This document shows positions 19,010-29,650 of a stretch of DNA of 64,000 nt, piece by piece (position 1 is the stretch's first letter; each line of letters starts with the position of its first letter). The stretch is from positions 806,001-870,000 of the forward strand of contig NC_018108.1 of assembly GCF_000276685.1 (NCBI RefSeq), in the 5' to 3' direction. The DNA is from Taylorella equigenitalis ATCC 35865. Its GTDB lineage: Bacteria; Pseudomonadota; Gammaproteobacteria; Burkholderiales; Burkholderiaceae_B. A program made the position numbers and the translations under genes. The notes under the pieces were generated by a model. That model worked only from the letters and a program-made list of their open reading frames with translations. It was not told the origin of the DNA and did not search any database.

Positions 19010-19945
19010 TTATTGTTTACCTGTTAATAAAAATTCCATAACCGCTTTTTGAACATGCATACGGTTTTCCGCCTCATCCCAAACAACACTTTGCGGACCG
19101 TCAATAACTTCTGCTGTAACTTCTTCACCTCTATGGGCAGGAAGGCAATGCATGAAGATAGCATCCTTAGCAGCAACACTCATCAACTCTTGATTTACCT
19201 GCCAATTTGCAAATGCAGATTTACGCTTAGCATTTTCCTCCTCATAGCCCATGCTGGTCCAAACATCAGTAGTTATAAGGTCGGATCCACGGGCTGCTTC
19301 AATTGGGTCATCAAAAACTTTAAGATGCTTTTCTGAGACACCAGCAATGCGATCAGCTTTTAGTTGATAATCTTTGGGAGCACTAAAATTCAATGTGAAA
19401 TCAAGTAGTTCAGCAGCTTGAATCCATGTGTAAGACATATTGTTTTCGTCTCCAATCCAAGTAACAGTCTTACCCTTAATTGGGCCACGATACTCAATAT
19501 ATGTAAGTAAATCGGCTAAGATTTGGCATGGATGGAATTCATTCGTAAGGCCATTGATTACAGGAACTCTAGAATATTCGGCAAATTTTTCTAGCCGAGC
19601 TTGTTCAAAAGTTCTAATCATAACTATATCCACCATTCGGGAAACTACTCGAGCTGTATCCTCGATTGGTTCAGAACGACCAAGTTGTGAATCGTTAGAA
19701 GTTAGATTAATCACAAACCCACCCATTTGATACATCCCAGCTTCAAAAGAAACTCTAGTCCTAGTGCTAGCTTTCTCAAAAACCATTGCTAAAGTTCTAT
19801 CTAGTAGAGGTGTGTGGGGTTCGTAGTTTTTGAATTTCTTTTTTAAAAGAATCGCCCTATCTAAAATATAGAGAATTTCTTCTGTAGAAAAGTCTTTAAG
19901 CTGAAGAAAGTGCCTTTTGGCAATGGGCTTATTATTTTGAGTCAT
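19010..19945 (-). CDS. argF: Ornithine carbamoyltransferase
   Basis: This enzyme transfers carbamoyl from carbamoyl phosphate to ornithine, giving citrulline. The 311 residues carry the carbamoyl-phosphate motif FEKASTRTR at about 54-62, HPCQILADL, and the ornithine-binding HCLPAHRGEEV near the C-terminus. It heads the argF-argG operon. A divergent DUF3579 gene lies 99 bp upstream. A catabolic (arcB-like) use is possible in principle, but linkage to argG favours biosynthesis. Confidence 0.96.
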   Translation of the reverse strand: MTQNNKPIAKRHFLQLKDFSTEEILYILDRAILLKKKFKNYEPHTPLLDRTLAMVFEKASTRTRVSFEAGMYQMGGFVINLTSNDSQLGRSEPIEDTARVVSRMVDIVMIRTFEQARLEKFAEYSRVPVINGLTNEFHPCQILADLLTYIEYRGPIKGKTVTWIGDENNMSYTWIQAAELLDFTLNFSAPKDYQLKADRIAGVSEKHLKVFDDPIEAARGSDLITTDVWTSMGYEEENAKRKSAFANWQVNQELMSVAAKDAIFMHCLPAHRGEEVTAEVIDGPQSVVWDEAENRMHVQKAVMEFLLTGKQ

Positions 19946-20044
19946 GATTATTCTTCTGAAACTAATTTTAAATTATAGCTAATGATTTAATTTTATTTAG
20001 TATAAGTTAAAATACACGCAACTATATTGTTACTATATTTTCAG

Positions 20045-20353
20045 ATGCAACATTTAATTATTTATGGATTAACAAAGAGTGGTCAAAAGTTCAGACCAAG
20101 TGATTGGGCTGAGAGGTTAGCAGGTGTGATGGCACACTTTAAACCTAAAGGTTTTAGAGGAGACCACTTGTGTTATTCTCCATATGTTGTACCAAATATA
20201 ATTAACGGAAATAAGTGTGTGATAGTAGACACACGACTTGAGAAGCTTGAGCCTAAAGGTTGGAAGTTTGTAAATGATTTTGCAGCAGATAATAACCTTC
20301 AGATTGAACTTATGGATAACTCCTGCGATTTAAAAGATAGACCAGAAAAATAA
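20045..20353 (+). CDS. DUF3579 domain-containing protein
   Basis: This small soluble protein (102 residues from the ATG at 20045) belongs to the DUF3579 family of betaproteobacteria. It is recognised by the pattern IYGLTKSGQKFRPSDWAERLAG followed by an FKPKG segment. Function is unknown. An upstream TTG at 20027 would add six residues, but the ATG fits the family start better. A GTTAAAAT octamer lies 32 bp before the ATG. It is divergent from argF and followed by a strong bidirectional terminator shared with rpsT. Confidence 0.8.
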   Translation: MQHLIIYGLTKSGQKFRPSDWAERLAGVMAHFKPKGFRGDHLCYSPYVVPNIINGNKCVIVDTRLEKLEPKGWKFVNDFAADNNLQIELMDNSCDLKDRPEK

Positions 20354-20355
20354 CA

Positions 20356-20387
20356 GAAAAAGCACAACCAAAGGTTGTGCTTTTTTT
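20356..20387. terminator. Bidirectional terminator between DUF3579 and rpsT
   Basis: GCACAACC (20362-20369) pairs with GGTTGTGC (20373-20380) around a 3-nt loop. The stem is flanked by A5 on the left and T7 on the right, so a U-tract follows it in both transcription directions. Confidence 0.9.
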
Positions 20388-20415
20388 ATGGCATCAAGAT
20401 CTCAGAAGAGAATAA

Positions 20416-20688
20416 TTAGTTAGTAGCCTTAATAGCCTTAATTGCAGCTGAAAGACGACTTTTGTGACGAGCAGCTTTGTTTTTATGAATGATTTTTTTA
20501 TCGGCTACACGATCGATTACGCTACTAGCACTATTTAAAGCTTCGTTTGCTTTTTCTTTATCACCAGCTTCGATTGCTTGACGCACGCGTTTGATTGATG
20601 TGCGAAGTAATGAACGAAGGCTTGAATTATGTTTATTTAAAGCAATTGCTTGACGTGCACGCTTACGAGCTTGACTTGTATTTGCCAT
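20416..20688 (-). CDS. rpsT: 30S ribosomal protein S20
   Basis: This primary 16S rRNA-binding protein of the small subunit has 90 residues, is strongly basic and all-helical, and starts with [13 protein letters not shown]. The family pattern KAARHKSRL lies near residues 70-78. It is transcribed alone on the minus strand, ending at the bidirectional hairpin. Proximity to murJ is common in proteobacteria. Confidence 0.96.
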   Translation of the reverse strand: MANTSQARKRARQAIALNKHNSSLRSLLRTSIKRVRQAIEAGDKEKANEALNSASSVIDRVADKKIIHKNKAARHKSRLSAAIKAIKATN

Positions 20689-20734
20689 ATATTTTATTAA
20701 ATCCTAGTTTTCTTAAAAAAAGACTTCCATTTTA

Positions 20735-20765
20735 AAAAGTATTAGGTGCCATTTCAAGTACTTTT
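20735..20765 (-). terminator. Possible weak terminator downstream of murJ
   Basis: Read on the minus strand, AAAAGTA and TACTTTT form a 7-bp stem with a 17-nt loop and are followed by TTTAAAA. It sits 17 bp past the murJ stop codon. The stem is AT-rich and the call is tentative. Confidence 0.3.
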
Positions 20766-20781
20766 GATGCTAAAGCAACAA

Positions 20782-23090
<2,309 letters not shown>

Positions 23091-23852
23091 TTATAAAGTA
23101 GAAATTAAATCTCTTAAGATTTGAAGGTCCTCTTGAGTATCAATTCCTTTGTGGCAATGCCCCTCCCACCTAAGAACTTTAATCTTATGACCGTTATAAA
23201 TTGCTCTCAACTGCTCTAGTGCTTCCATATGTTCTAAAGAACATGAATCTAAGCTAGAGTAACCTTTTAAATAGCTAACTCGATAAGCATATATACCAAT
23301 GTGATGAAGAGAGTGATTGATATTCGGGTTTGCGATTTTATAAATGTCAGAATTTTTTTCACGATCCCAAGGAATAGGTGCTCTTGAAAAATAAATCGCT
23401 TCATTAAATTTATTAAGCACAATTTTTACATTATTCGGATTTAAAAAATCCTCAGTGCTTTTAAATGTCGATCCACACGTGGCGATAGAGCAATCAGGGT
23501 TTTCATCTAATAGATTAGCAACTTCAGAAATCATATTGGTATCAATTAGAGGCTCATCTCCTTGAACATTTACAACAATATCAGTATCGTTTAAGTCTAA
23601 AGTTTCGACAGCTTCTGTCAGCCTCTCTGTGCCTGAGATGTGATTCTCTCTAGTCAAAATGGTTCTAAACCCATTTTTTTTGCAAACTTCATCTATTTCA
23701 GAACTGTCTGTGGCAATGGTTAATGATGCTGGATTTGCCTTCAAAGCATTTTGTGCAGTCATCACAACCAAAGGAATACCGTCCACATCAAGAAGCATTT
23801 TTCTAGGGAGTCGGGTTGATTTAAGCCTAGCTGGAATGATTATGTGGAACAT
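23091..23852 (-). CDS. kdsB: 3-deoxy-manno-octulosonate cytidylyltransferase
   Basis: This enzyme activates Kdo as CMP-Kdo for lipopolysaccharide inner-core synthesis. The 253-residue cytidylyltransferase starts with IPARLKSTRLPRKML, the CTP-binding motif. It also shows VNVQGDEPLI and HHIGIYAYR. The ATG directly adjoins the stop codon of the Trm112-family gene, with no gap. It works with lpxK two genes upstream in lipid A-Kdo assembly. Confidence 0.96.
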   Translation of the reverse strand: MFHIIIPARLKSTRLPRKMLLDVDGIPLVVMTAQNALKANPASLTIATDSSEIDEVCKKNGFRTILTRENHISGTERLTEAVETLDLNDTDIVVNVQGDEPLIDTNMISEVANLLDENPDCSIATCGSTFKSTEDFLNPNNVKIVLNKFNEAIYFSRAPIPWDREKNSDIYKIANPNINHSLHHIGIYAYRVSYLKGYSSLDSCSLEHMEALEQLRAIYNGHKIKVLRWEGHCHKGIDTQEDLQILRDLISTL

Positions 23853-24023
23853 TTAGTCTTTTGAATTTTCTTTTAATGGGGTTGCTTCTGATTCAAGCAA
23901 GACTGGTATGCCGTCTCTAATAGGAAACTCTAATTTAGCTTTTTCGGAAATTAAAACACCTCTTTTTGCATCATACTTTAATGGGGTTTTTGTGAGTGGG
24001 CATACAAGATTATCGTATTTCAT
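23853..24023 (-). CDS. Trm112/YcaR-family small protein, cysteine-poor
   Basis: This 56-residue gene lies between lpxK and kdsB. Translation of the minus strand gives an N-terminal [13 protein letters not shown] followed by [17 protein letters not shown]. The latter is the diagnostic [11 protein letters not shown] core of the Trm112/YcaR (UPF0434) family. Its start overlaps the lpxK 3' end by 14 bp and its stop directly precedes the kdsB ATG. Family members usually carry a CxxC pair and another cysteine for zinc; only Cys8 is left here, so zinc binding is doubtful. Trm112 proteins serve as methyltransferase partners in other organisms. The role here is unknown. Confidence 0.88.
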   Translation of the reverse strand: MKYDNLVCPLTKTPLKYDAKRGVLISEKAKLEFPIRDGIPVLLESEATPLKENSKD

Positions 24024-25086
24024 AGTTCTCCTTAATTTCTTTTATCTTTTTTGTAAGCTCTTCTAAAAATCCAGCTGGCTCAAATACAGGTTCCACATGA
24101 ACGCAAAAAAAATTAGATTTTAATGGTTCAAGCCTTATTAGCCTTTCAATTTTTGTTGCATCCTTAGAAGTCACAAAATAGTTAGCAATTTCAAGTTTAC
24201 GCAAATAGTTTAAATCATAGTCAAAATGATCGGGTAAGTGAATGTTTTGTTTTGCTTTAATCCCAAATTCATTCAAAGTATTAAAAAACTTATTTGGGTT
24301 TCCAATTCCTGCCATGGCAATAATCTTTCCGTCAAGATTAGATAAATCCTTAAGATTCAAAGACACTTTGTCTTTTAAATTTTCTAATTTAATTATTCTC
24401 ATGTTGGATGAAATAATCTTTGCGTTGGAATGGATAGGAATATCAAAATTACCTGAGCTATTACAAATAATGTACTCTACTGATTGTAGTTTTGACAGTG
24501 GCTCTCTGAGAGGTCCTGCAGGTAGTACCTTCGCATTGCCAACTAGTCTGTCATCAAAAACCACAATTTCAATGTCTCTATAGAGTTGGGTATTTTGCAA
24601 TCCGTCATCAGAGAGTATTACATCTAAATCGGGGTTTTTTTCTGTGAGAAGATCAATATCAGCATTTCTATCTGGACCTACAGCAATAGGTGCAATTTTC
24701 GATAGTTCAGACGGCTCGTCTCCTATAAAGGAGCTTAATTCAAGATTATTACTATCAGGAGAAGCATATCGGGGCTGATTTTTTGGAATTTTAATCCCAT
24801 AACCTCGACTTATTAGTCCAGTTTTTAAACCATTAGAAATTAAATAGGTGGCAATGCTTTTTGTAATCGGGGTTTTGCCTGTACCGCCCACATAAACATT
24901 GCCAATTACAACTACAGGGATTTTCGAACGGTGTGGTTGATTTGATATTTTACGTCTTTTAATAATAAATTCGTATATATGTGAAAGGGGGAGGAGAAGA
25001 TAATAAACAAACCCTTTTTTTTGCCAATTTTTAATGAAAAAAGATTCTAAAAATTTACGCAATTGTGCACTCGTTGAAATTAACAA
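24010..25086 (-). CDS. lpxK: Tetraacyldisaccharide 4'-kinase
   Basis: This inner-membrane-associated kinase adds the 4'-phosphate of lipid A. The 358 residues start with a membrane-associated segment ([15 protein letters not shown]). The P-loop VGGTGKTP lies near 66-73, LISRGYG follows, and ILSDDGLQN is the Walker B-like segment. The start codon appears to be TTG; no in-frame ATG keeps the N-terminal membrane segment. Its 3' end overlaps the Trm112-family gene. The upstream 326 bp are non-coding. Confidence 0.95.
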   Translation of the reverse strand: MLISTSAQLRKFLESFFIKNWQKKGFVYYLLLPLSHIYEFIIKRRKISNQPHRSKIPVVVIGNVYVGGTGKTPITKSIATYLISNGLKTGLISRGYGIKIPKNQPRYASPDSNNLELSSFIGDEPSELSKIAPIAVGPDRNADIDLLTEKNPDLDVILSDDGLQNTQLYRDIEIVVFDDRLVGNAKVLPAGPLREPLSKLQSVEYIICNSSGNFDIPIHSNAKIISSNMRIIKLENLKDKVSLNLKDLSNLDGKIIAMAGIGNPNKFFNTLNEFGIKAKQNIHLPDHFDYDLNYLRKLEIANYFVTSKDATKIERLIRLEPLKSNFFCVHVEPVFEPAGFLEELTKKIKEIKENYEIR

Positions 25087-25165
25087 AATATATACTAAAT
25101 AGGTATTTTATATGAATGTTGGACCATACCATTTTATAAAACATGTCATTTGTAACGATTTGTAG

Positions 25166-25200
25166 TTATCCAAAATTTTGGGGGATAAACCTGTGGATAA
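25166..25200. promoter_or_regulatory. DnaA-box-like pair in the lpxK-xseA intergenic gap
   Basis: The 326-bp gap 25087-25412 holds no gene. It contains TGTGGATAA at 25192-25200, a perfect complement of the DnaA box TTATCCACA. A near match, TTATCCAAA, lies on the other strand at 25166-25174. Between them is a G run (25180-25184). The gap is very AT-rich towards xseA and includes the decamer TAACGTATAG at 25336-25345. No other convincing feature is seen in the gap. This does not look like a full origin. Confidence 0.45.
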
Positions 25201-25412
25201 CTTTGCTCGAGTATGTGTTTTTGGGTTTCTTACTGGTTATGTCTAAATTTTGTGCAATTTCCTTGTAATATAAATACTTCTTTAAAATCAATGGGTTGGA
25301 ATGATTTTTAAAACAAGTTTTTCATATTTTGCATATAACGTATAGATTTTTCCTTAGGACCTACTGATTTTTTTGATTTTGGATAAATATTTTTTAATTT
25401 AGAGATTTTTTT

Positions 25413-26729
25413 ATGAATTCTGACTTGTTTTCCTCTGTTTATGAGGGTTTTGAAACAATTTCTAATACAGAGCCATTGCCAAAGGTATATAGTGTTTCTG
25501 AATTATTGATGGACCTCAAATCTACACTTAAGAATTTTTTTACAGACATTAAAGTAGTTGGTGAGATTTCAGGATTCAAAATTTCTTCTGTTGGTCATGC
25601 TTACTTTAATTTAAAAGATGAAAACGGAGAAGTAGTTAAATGTTCAAGATTTAATTACACTAGAATACCGCAAAAAACTAATTTAAGGGATGGGCTACTT
25701 GTTGAAATTACAGGTAGTCTAAGTGTTTACACTAAAAACGGCGATGTTCAACTAATCATTTCAAAAATAGAGGAACAGGGAAAGGGTACGCTACATGAAC
25801 AGCTTGAGGCTTTAAAAAGAAAATTAAGCGAAGAGGGCATTTTCAACAAGAAAAATGATTTAAATCCACCTAAATTTGTTAAATCAGTTGGAATAGTGTC
25901 TTCTCTTGGTGCCGCTGCTTTGAAGGATGTATTGACTACATTAAATAGAAGAACTCCATTTATAGATGTGGTTATATATCCTAGTTTAGTTCAAGGTGAG
26001 CAAGCTCCAGGACAAATGATTACAGCCCTTGAGAAGGCGGATTCTATGGAGCATGATGCGATACTTTTAGTTAGAGGTGGTGGAAGTATTGAAGACCTAT
26101 GGGCATTTAATGACGAGAGTTTAGCTAGAAAAATTTCTGAATTAAAAACTTATATTATTTGTGGTGTTGGTCATGAGATTGATTTTTCTCTTGCAGATTT
26201 AGCATCAAACCATAGAGCACCCACTCCTACGGCGGCTGCTGAGATATTGAGTAAATCAAAGGATGAGCTTAATAAAGATCTTGTAAGTAAATCAGATTTG
26301 TTAATTAAACTTATCGAAAATTATATAAACAATTTAGGTCAAACTTTAGACTACAAAATGGAGATGCTAATATCACCTCAAAACCATATAAAAATTCAAC
26401 TTTCACAGGTTGATGGGTATAAAACAAGTTTAAATTTTGCATTAGATAAGAAACTAACTAAGGCTCAAAATTATCTAAATAATATACATTCAGAACTGAG
26501 AAGTTTATTTAAATTTAGGTTTATGGAATTTAGAAGTATTGCCAAAAATTTAATCACATCATTAAAGGCTTATAACCCAAAAGGAGTTTTAGAAAGGGGC
26601 TTTGCTCTTGTTTACGATAGTAAAGGGAAGTTAGTTAAAACTGCACGTGATGTTGGTGACGGTGAATTACTTAAAATTGAATTTGCTGATTCTGCTATTA
26701 GAGCCCAAGTACCAGTAAGTCAAGATTAA
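25413..26729 (+). CDS. xseA: Exodeoxyribonuclease VII large subunit
   Basis: This is the catalytic subunit of exonuclease VII, which degrades single-stranded DNA from both ends. The 438 residues have an N-terminal OB-fold (about 25-120, with VVGEISGFKISSVGHAYFNLKD) and a core with VGIVSSLGAAALKD. The glycine-rich DAILLVRGGGSIEDLWAFNDE and ICGVGHEIDFSLAD motifs follow. A helical, coiled-coil-like C-terminus completes it. xseB is not in the window. The N-terminus carries about 20 extra residues before the usual family start, and the ribosome site is weak. Confidence 0.95.
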   Translation: MNSDLFSSVYEGFETISNTEPLPKVYSVSELLMDLKSTLKNFFTDIKVVGEISGFKISSVGHAYFNLKDENGEVVKCSRFNYTRIPQKTNLRDGLLVEITGSLSVYTKNGDVQLIISKIEEQGKGTLHEQLEALKRKLSEEGIFNKKNDLNPPKFVKSVGIVSSLGAAALKDVLTTLNRRTPFIDVVIYPSLVQGEQAPGQMITALEKADSMEHDAILLVRGGGSIEDLWAFNDESLARKISELKTYIICGVGHEIDFSLADLASNHRAPTPTAAAEILSKSKDELNKDLVSKSDLLIKLIENYINNLGQTLDYKMEMLISPQNHIKIQLSQVDGYKTSLNFALDKKLTKAQNYLNNIHSELRSLFKFRFMEFRSIAKNLITSLKAYNPKGVLERGFALVYDSKGKLVKTARDVGDGELLKIEFADSAIRAQVPVSQD

Positions 26730-26782
26730 TATATTTAAGTTTTTAAACTAAAATGGAATTAGTATTTAGAAAGGAGATAATT

Positions 26783-27367
26783 ATGGAACATAAATTACCA
26801 GATCTACCATATGCTAAAGATGCCTTAGAGCCTCACATATCAGCTGAGACAATCGAGTACCATTATGGTAAACATCATAAAACATACGTTGACAACCTTA
26901 ATAAGGAAATAAAAGGTACTGAATACGAAGACATGGAGCTTGAAGATATTATTAAAAAAGCTGAAGGCGGTCTATTTAATAATGCAGCTCAGGTTTGGAA
27001 TCACACATTCTATTGGGAGGGCTTCTCACCTGAAGCCCAAAAAGAACCTGAAGGTGATTTTGCTAAAGCTTTAAAAGATAAGTATGAATCCTTGGACGCA
27101 TTCAAAGAGGAGTTTACTAAGAAAGCTACAGGTAATTTTGGATCTGGTTGGACTTGGCTTGTTAAAAAAAGTGATGGATCACTTGATATTGTTAATACTA
27201 GCAATGCAGAAAATCCTTTATCTAAAAACTGTGGTACTCCGCTTTTAACCTGTGATGTATGGGAGCATGCGTACTATATTGATTACCGAAACTCTCGCCC
27301 CAATTATCTAAAAGGTTTTTGGGAAATAGTTGATTGGAAGGTGGTTTCTGCACGATTCAGCAAATAA
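26783..27367 (+). CDS. sodB: Iron superoxide dismutase
   Basis: This enzyme dismutates superoxide in the cytoplasm. From the ATG at 26783 it has 194 residues, the usual FeSOD length. Metal ligands are His27, His74 (VWNHTFYW) and the Asp/His pair in [10 protein letters not shown]. Gln70 in NNAAQVWNH is the position typical of Fe-type rather than Mn-type enzymes. A strong aaggaga ribosome site at 26771-26777 decides the start; an in-frame ATG at 26753 would place that site inside the gene. It follows xseA by about 50 bp and ends at a hairpin. Confidence 0.96.
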   Translation: MEHKLPDLPYAKDALEPHISAETIEYHYGKHHKTYVDNLNKEIKGTEYEDMELEDIIKKAEGGLFNNAAQVWNHTFYWEGFSPEAQKEPEGDFAKALKDKYESLDAFKEEFTKKATGNFGSGWTWLVKKSDGSLDIVNTSNAENPLSKNCGTPLLTCDVWEHAYYIDYRNSRPNYLKGFWEIVDWKVVSARFSK

Positions 27368-27385
27368 TCTTAAATTTTGTTACAT

Positions 27386-27431
27386 ATGTCCTGGCTATTG
27401 TATTTCTCTAGTCGGGGCATTTTGTTTGTTT
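27386..27431 (+). terminator. Terminator of sodB
   Basis: ATGTCCTGGCTA (27386-27397) pairs with TAGTCGGGGCAT (27409-27420), a 12-bp stem including three G-U pairs with an 11-nt loop. A T-rich tail follows. Confidence 0.75.
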
Positions 27432-27522
27432 AAATACAACACTTGAAAACTATTAAAAACGGCGAAAATTTACATATTTTTAATTTAAAAAAAAGAAATT
27501 TTCTAGGAGATTTTCTGAAACA

Positions 27523-27598
27523 GTAACGTATAGTTACAATCAACTCTTACAATTAAGTATAATCCCCATGCACTAATTTCTTTTGTATATACGTATAT
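27523..27598 (+). promoter_or_regulatory. Candidate livK promoter with palindromes
   Basis: A perfect TATAAT at 27558-27563 has TTACAA 18 nt upstream at 27534-27539. The -35 region overlaps an inverted repeat GTAAC-N5-GTTAC (27523-27537). A second perfect 12-bp palindrome centred on ACGT (27587-27598) lies in the leader. Either could be an operator for amino-acid-responsive control; the regulator is unknown. Confidence 0.45.
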
Positions 27599-27639
27599 TG
27601 GATTATCCTAAACCTAATAATTAAAAATCGGAGTTTTCT

Positions 27640-28746
27640 ATGAAACGTTCTCTTATAGCTCTAGCATTGGGTATGCAGGTGTTTTCTGCTACCGCTTTTG
27701 CAGACTCAATCAAATTTGGATTGGTTACACCTACTACCGGCCCTAATACACAGTATGGCGATATGGTTAAAGAAGGTGCTATTTCTGCTGCGGAAATTAT
27801 TAATTCAAAAGGCGGTATATTAGGTGGAAAACAAATTGAATTCGTAGTTGTTGATGATGGTTGTGAGCCTAAGCAAGGTCCTATCGCCGCAAATTCAATT
27901 GTTAATCAAAACATTAAATTCGTTGTTGGACCTACTTGCTCTGGTCCCATTAATGGTGCAGCTCCAATCCTTGATGAAGAGGGTGTAGTAGCTATTACTC
28001 CTTCAGGTACTTCCCCATCAATCACTGAGGGTAAAGACTACCACTTCTTCTTCAGGGCCATTGGACGTGACGACCAGCAAGGTCCTCCAGCTGCTAAATT
28101 TATTCAATCTAAGGCACCTAAAAAAATCGCTTTGGTTAATGATAAACAAGCCTACGGTAAGGGTTTAACTACTTCGGTTAAAGCTGAATTAGAAAAACTA
28201 GGTGTTCCAGTTGCTTTTGATGAATCAATTAATGCAGGAGACACAGATTATTCTGCATTGATTACTAAATTTAAATCAGCAGGTGTGGATTTTGTCTATT
28301 TTGGTGGATACTATCCTGAATTGGGTCTTTTATTAAGACAATCTAGAGAGCAAGGTTTCAATGCTCAATATATGGGACCTGAGGGTTCAGGAAATCCTGA
28401 GCTTGTTGCAATAGCAGGTGATGCGGTTGATGGTCTTTATATGACATTCCCACCAAATTACTCAACTCTTCCAGGAAACGAAGAAGTTGTTAAATACTTC
28501 AAAGACAAAAAACGTGATGCTGGCGGTGCATTCCAATTGTTGTCTTATGCAGCTACACAAGCATTAGTGGCAGGTATTGAAGCAACTAAAAGTGATGACC
28601 CAGAAAAAGTTGCAGATTGGTTGCACGCAAATTCAGTTAAAACTGTAGTTGGTGACCTTTCTTGGAAGGATTCAGGAGATCTTAAGTCTTTTGACTTCGA
28701 AATAGTTCAATGGAAAAAAGACGGATCTAGAACATCAGTTAAGTAG
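27640..28746 (+). CDS. livK: Branched-chain amino acid ABC transporter, periplasmic binding protein
   Basis: This periplasmic receptor delivers leucine/isoleucine/valine-type amino acids to the LivHMGF importer. The 368 residues start with a signal peptide (MKRSLIALALGM to TAFA, cleavage near residue 22), followed by a Peripla_BP_6 fold with KFGLVTPTTGPNTQYG. A VVGPTCSGPINGAAPIL segment near the ligand pocket is typical of LivJ/K. It is first in the liv cluster, but a structured gap and proC separate it from livH. Exact specificity is not predictable. Confidence 0.92.
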   Translation: MKRSLIALALGMQVFSATAFADSIKFGLVTPTTGPNTQYGDMVKEGAISAAEIINSKGGILGGKQIEFVVVDDGCEPKQGPIAANSIVNQNIKFVVGPTCSGPINGAAPILDEEGVVAITPSGTSPSITEGKDYHFFFRAIGRDDQQGPPAAKFIQSKAPKKIALVNDKQAYGKGLTTSVKAELEKLGVPVAFDESINAGDTDYSALITKFKSAGVDFVYFGGYYPELGLLLRQSREQGFNAQYMGPEGSGNPELVAIAGDAVDGLYMTFPPNYSTLPGNEEVVKYFKDKKRDAGGAFQLLSYAATQALVAGIEATKSDDPEKVADWLHANSVKTVVGDLSWKDSGDLKSFDFEIVQWKKDGSRTSVK

Positions 28747-28757
28747 TATTTGAGTTT

Positions 28758-28830
28758 GACTCCCATAAAAATTTGTATTTTTTCAAAATGGAAACATTTT
28801 GTTAAGAATGCCGTTAAAATGGGAGTCTTT
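28758..28830 (+). terminator. Long nested hairpin between livK and proC (leaky terminator?)
   Basis: GACTCCCAT (28758-28766) pairs with ATGGGAGTC (28819-28827), followed by TTTTA. Inside the 52-nt loop is a second stem CAAAATG/CATTTTG closed by a GAAA tetraloop (28784-28801). The structure could let livK be expressed above the downstream genes. The 3' arm of the outer stem overlaps a GTTAAAAT octamer that may be a proC promoter element. Confidence 0.55.
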
Positions 28831-28843
28831 TATTGGTTGAAAA

Positions 28844-29650
28844 ATGAGTGATATTGCGTTTTTAGGTGGCGGAAACATGGCTTCTGCCATTGCACATGGC
28901 ATTACAAATTCACTACGAGATCTTAGCCTTTCTGTATACGATAAAAACACGGAAAAATTAAATTACTGGACCTCAAAAGGGGTTTTAGGTTTTTTAATGC
29001 CTAATGAAGAATTATCTGAATCGAGACTTTGGATTTTGGCGGTAAAACCTCAGAATATGAAGGAATTGTGTGAGTCAATTACTCCTTTTATTCAACCAGA
29101 TACCTTAATACTTAGTGTTGCAGCAGGTATTACAACAAGTTCTATTTCAAAGTGGCTTTGCGACCATACTAGTATTATAAGATGTATGCCAAACACACCA
29201 TCTACGATTGGAATAGGTGCAACTGCGGTATATGCTAGGGAGTCTGTATCAAAGCGAGACTTGGACTTTGTTTTATCTTTATTAAGTACTATAGGTACAA
29301 CTGAAGTTTTAAATGATGAAGGGCTACTAGATGCTGTGACTGGGCTTTCTGGAAGTGGTCCGGCTTACGTTTACTATTTCTTAGAATCATTGATAGAAGG
29401 AGGAATTGGGCTAGGACTTACTAAGGAGACAGCTAAATCACTAGCAATTCAAACTGTTATTGGTGCGACACAGCTTGCTCAGACTTCTGAAGATAGCATA
29501 GCTCGTCTTAGAGAAAATGTAACTTCTAAAGGTGGAACTACTAAAGCAGCACTAGATATATTAGAAAAAAATAATTATAAAAACATTGTTATTGAAGCTA
29601 TGAAAGCCGCCAAAGATAGAGCAGCTGAACTTTCAAAAGAATTTAAGTAG
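28844..29650 (+). CDS. proC: Pyrroline-5-carboxylate reductase
   Basis: This enzyme makes proline from pyrroline-5-carboxylate with NAD(P)H. The 268-residue protein has an N-terminal Rossmann glycine motif (FLGGGNMASAI), RCMPNTPS, and the diagnostic GLSGSGPAY near residues 165-173. A C-terminal TSKGGTTKAAL helix region completes it. It is unusually placed inside the branched-chain amino acid transporter cluster: the livH ATG follows its stop codon directly, so it is co-translated with the permease genes. Confidence 0.96.
   Translation: MSDIAFLGGGNMASAIAHGITNSLRDLSLSVYDKNTEKLNYWTSKGVLGFLMPNEELSESRLWILAVKPQNMKELCESITPFIQPDTLILSVAAGITTSSISKWLCDHTSIIRCMPNTPSTIGIGATAVYARESVSKRDLDFVLSLLSTIGTTEVLNDEGLLDAVTGLSGSGPAYVYYFLESLIEGGIGLGLTKETAKSLAIQTVIGATQLAQTSEDSIARLRENVTSKGGTTKAALDILEKNNYKNIVIEAMKAAKDRAAELSKEFK

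Noticed and set aside
25087-25412. Chromosome replication origin
   Set aside because: Only one perfect and one near DnaA box, and no dnaA, dnaN, parA or rpmH neighbours; kept only as a possible DnaA site.
28784-28801. Small GAAA-capped hairpin as an independent terminator
   Set aside because: The stem is AT-rich and is followed by GTTAAG rather than a T run; it is better read as part of the larger nested structure.
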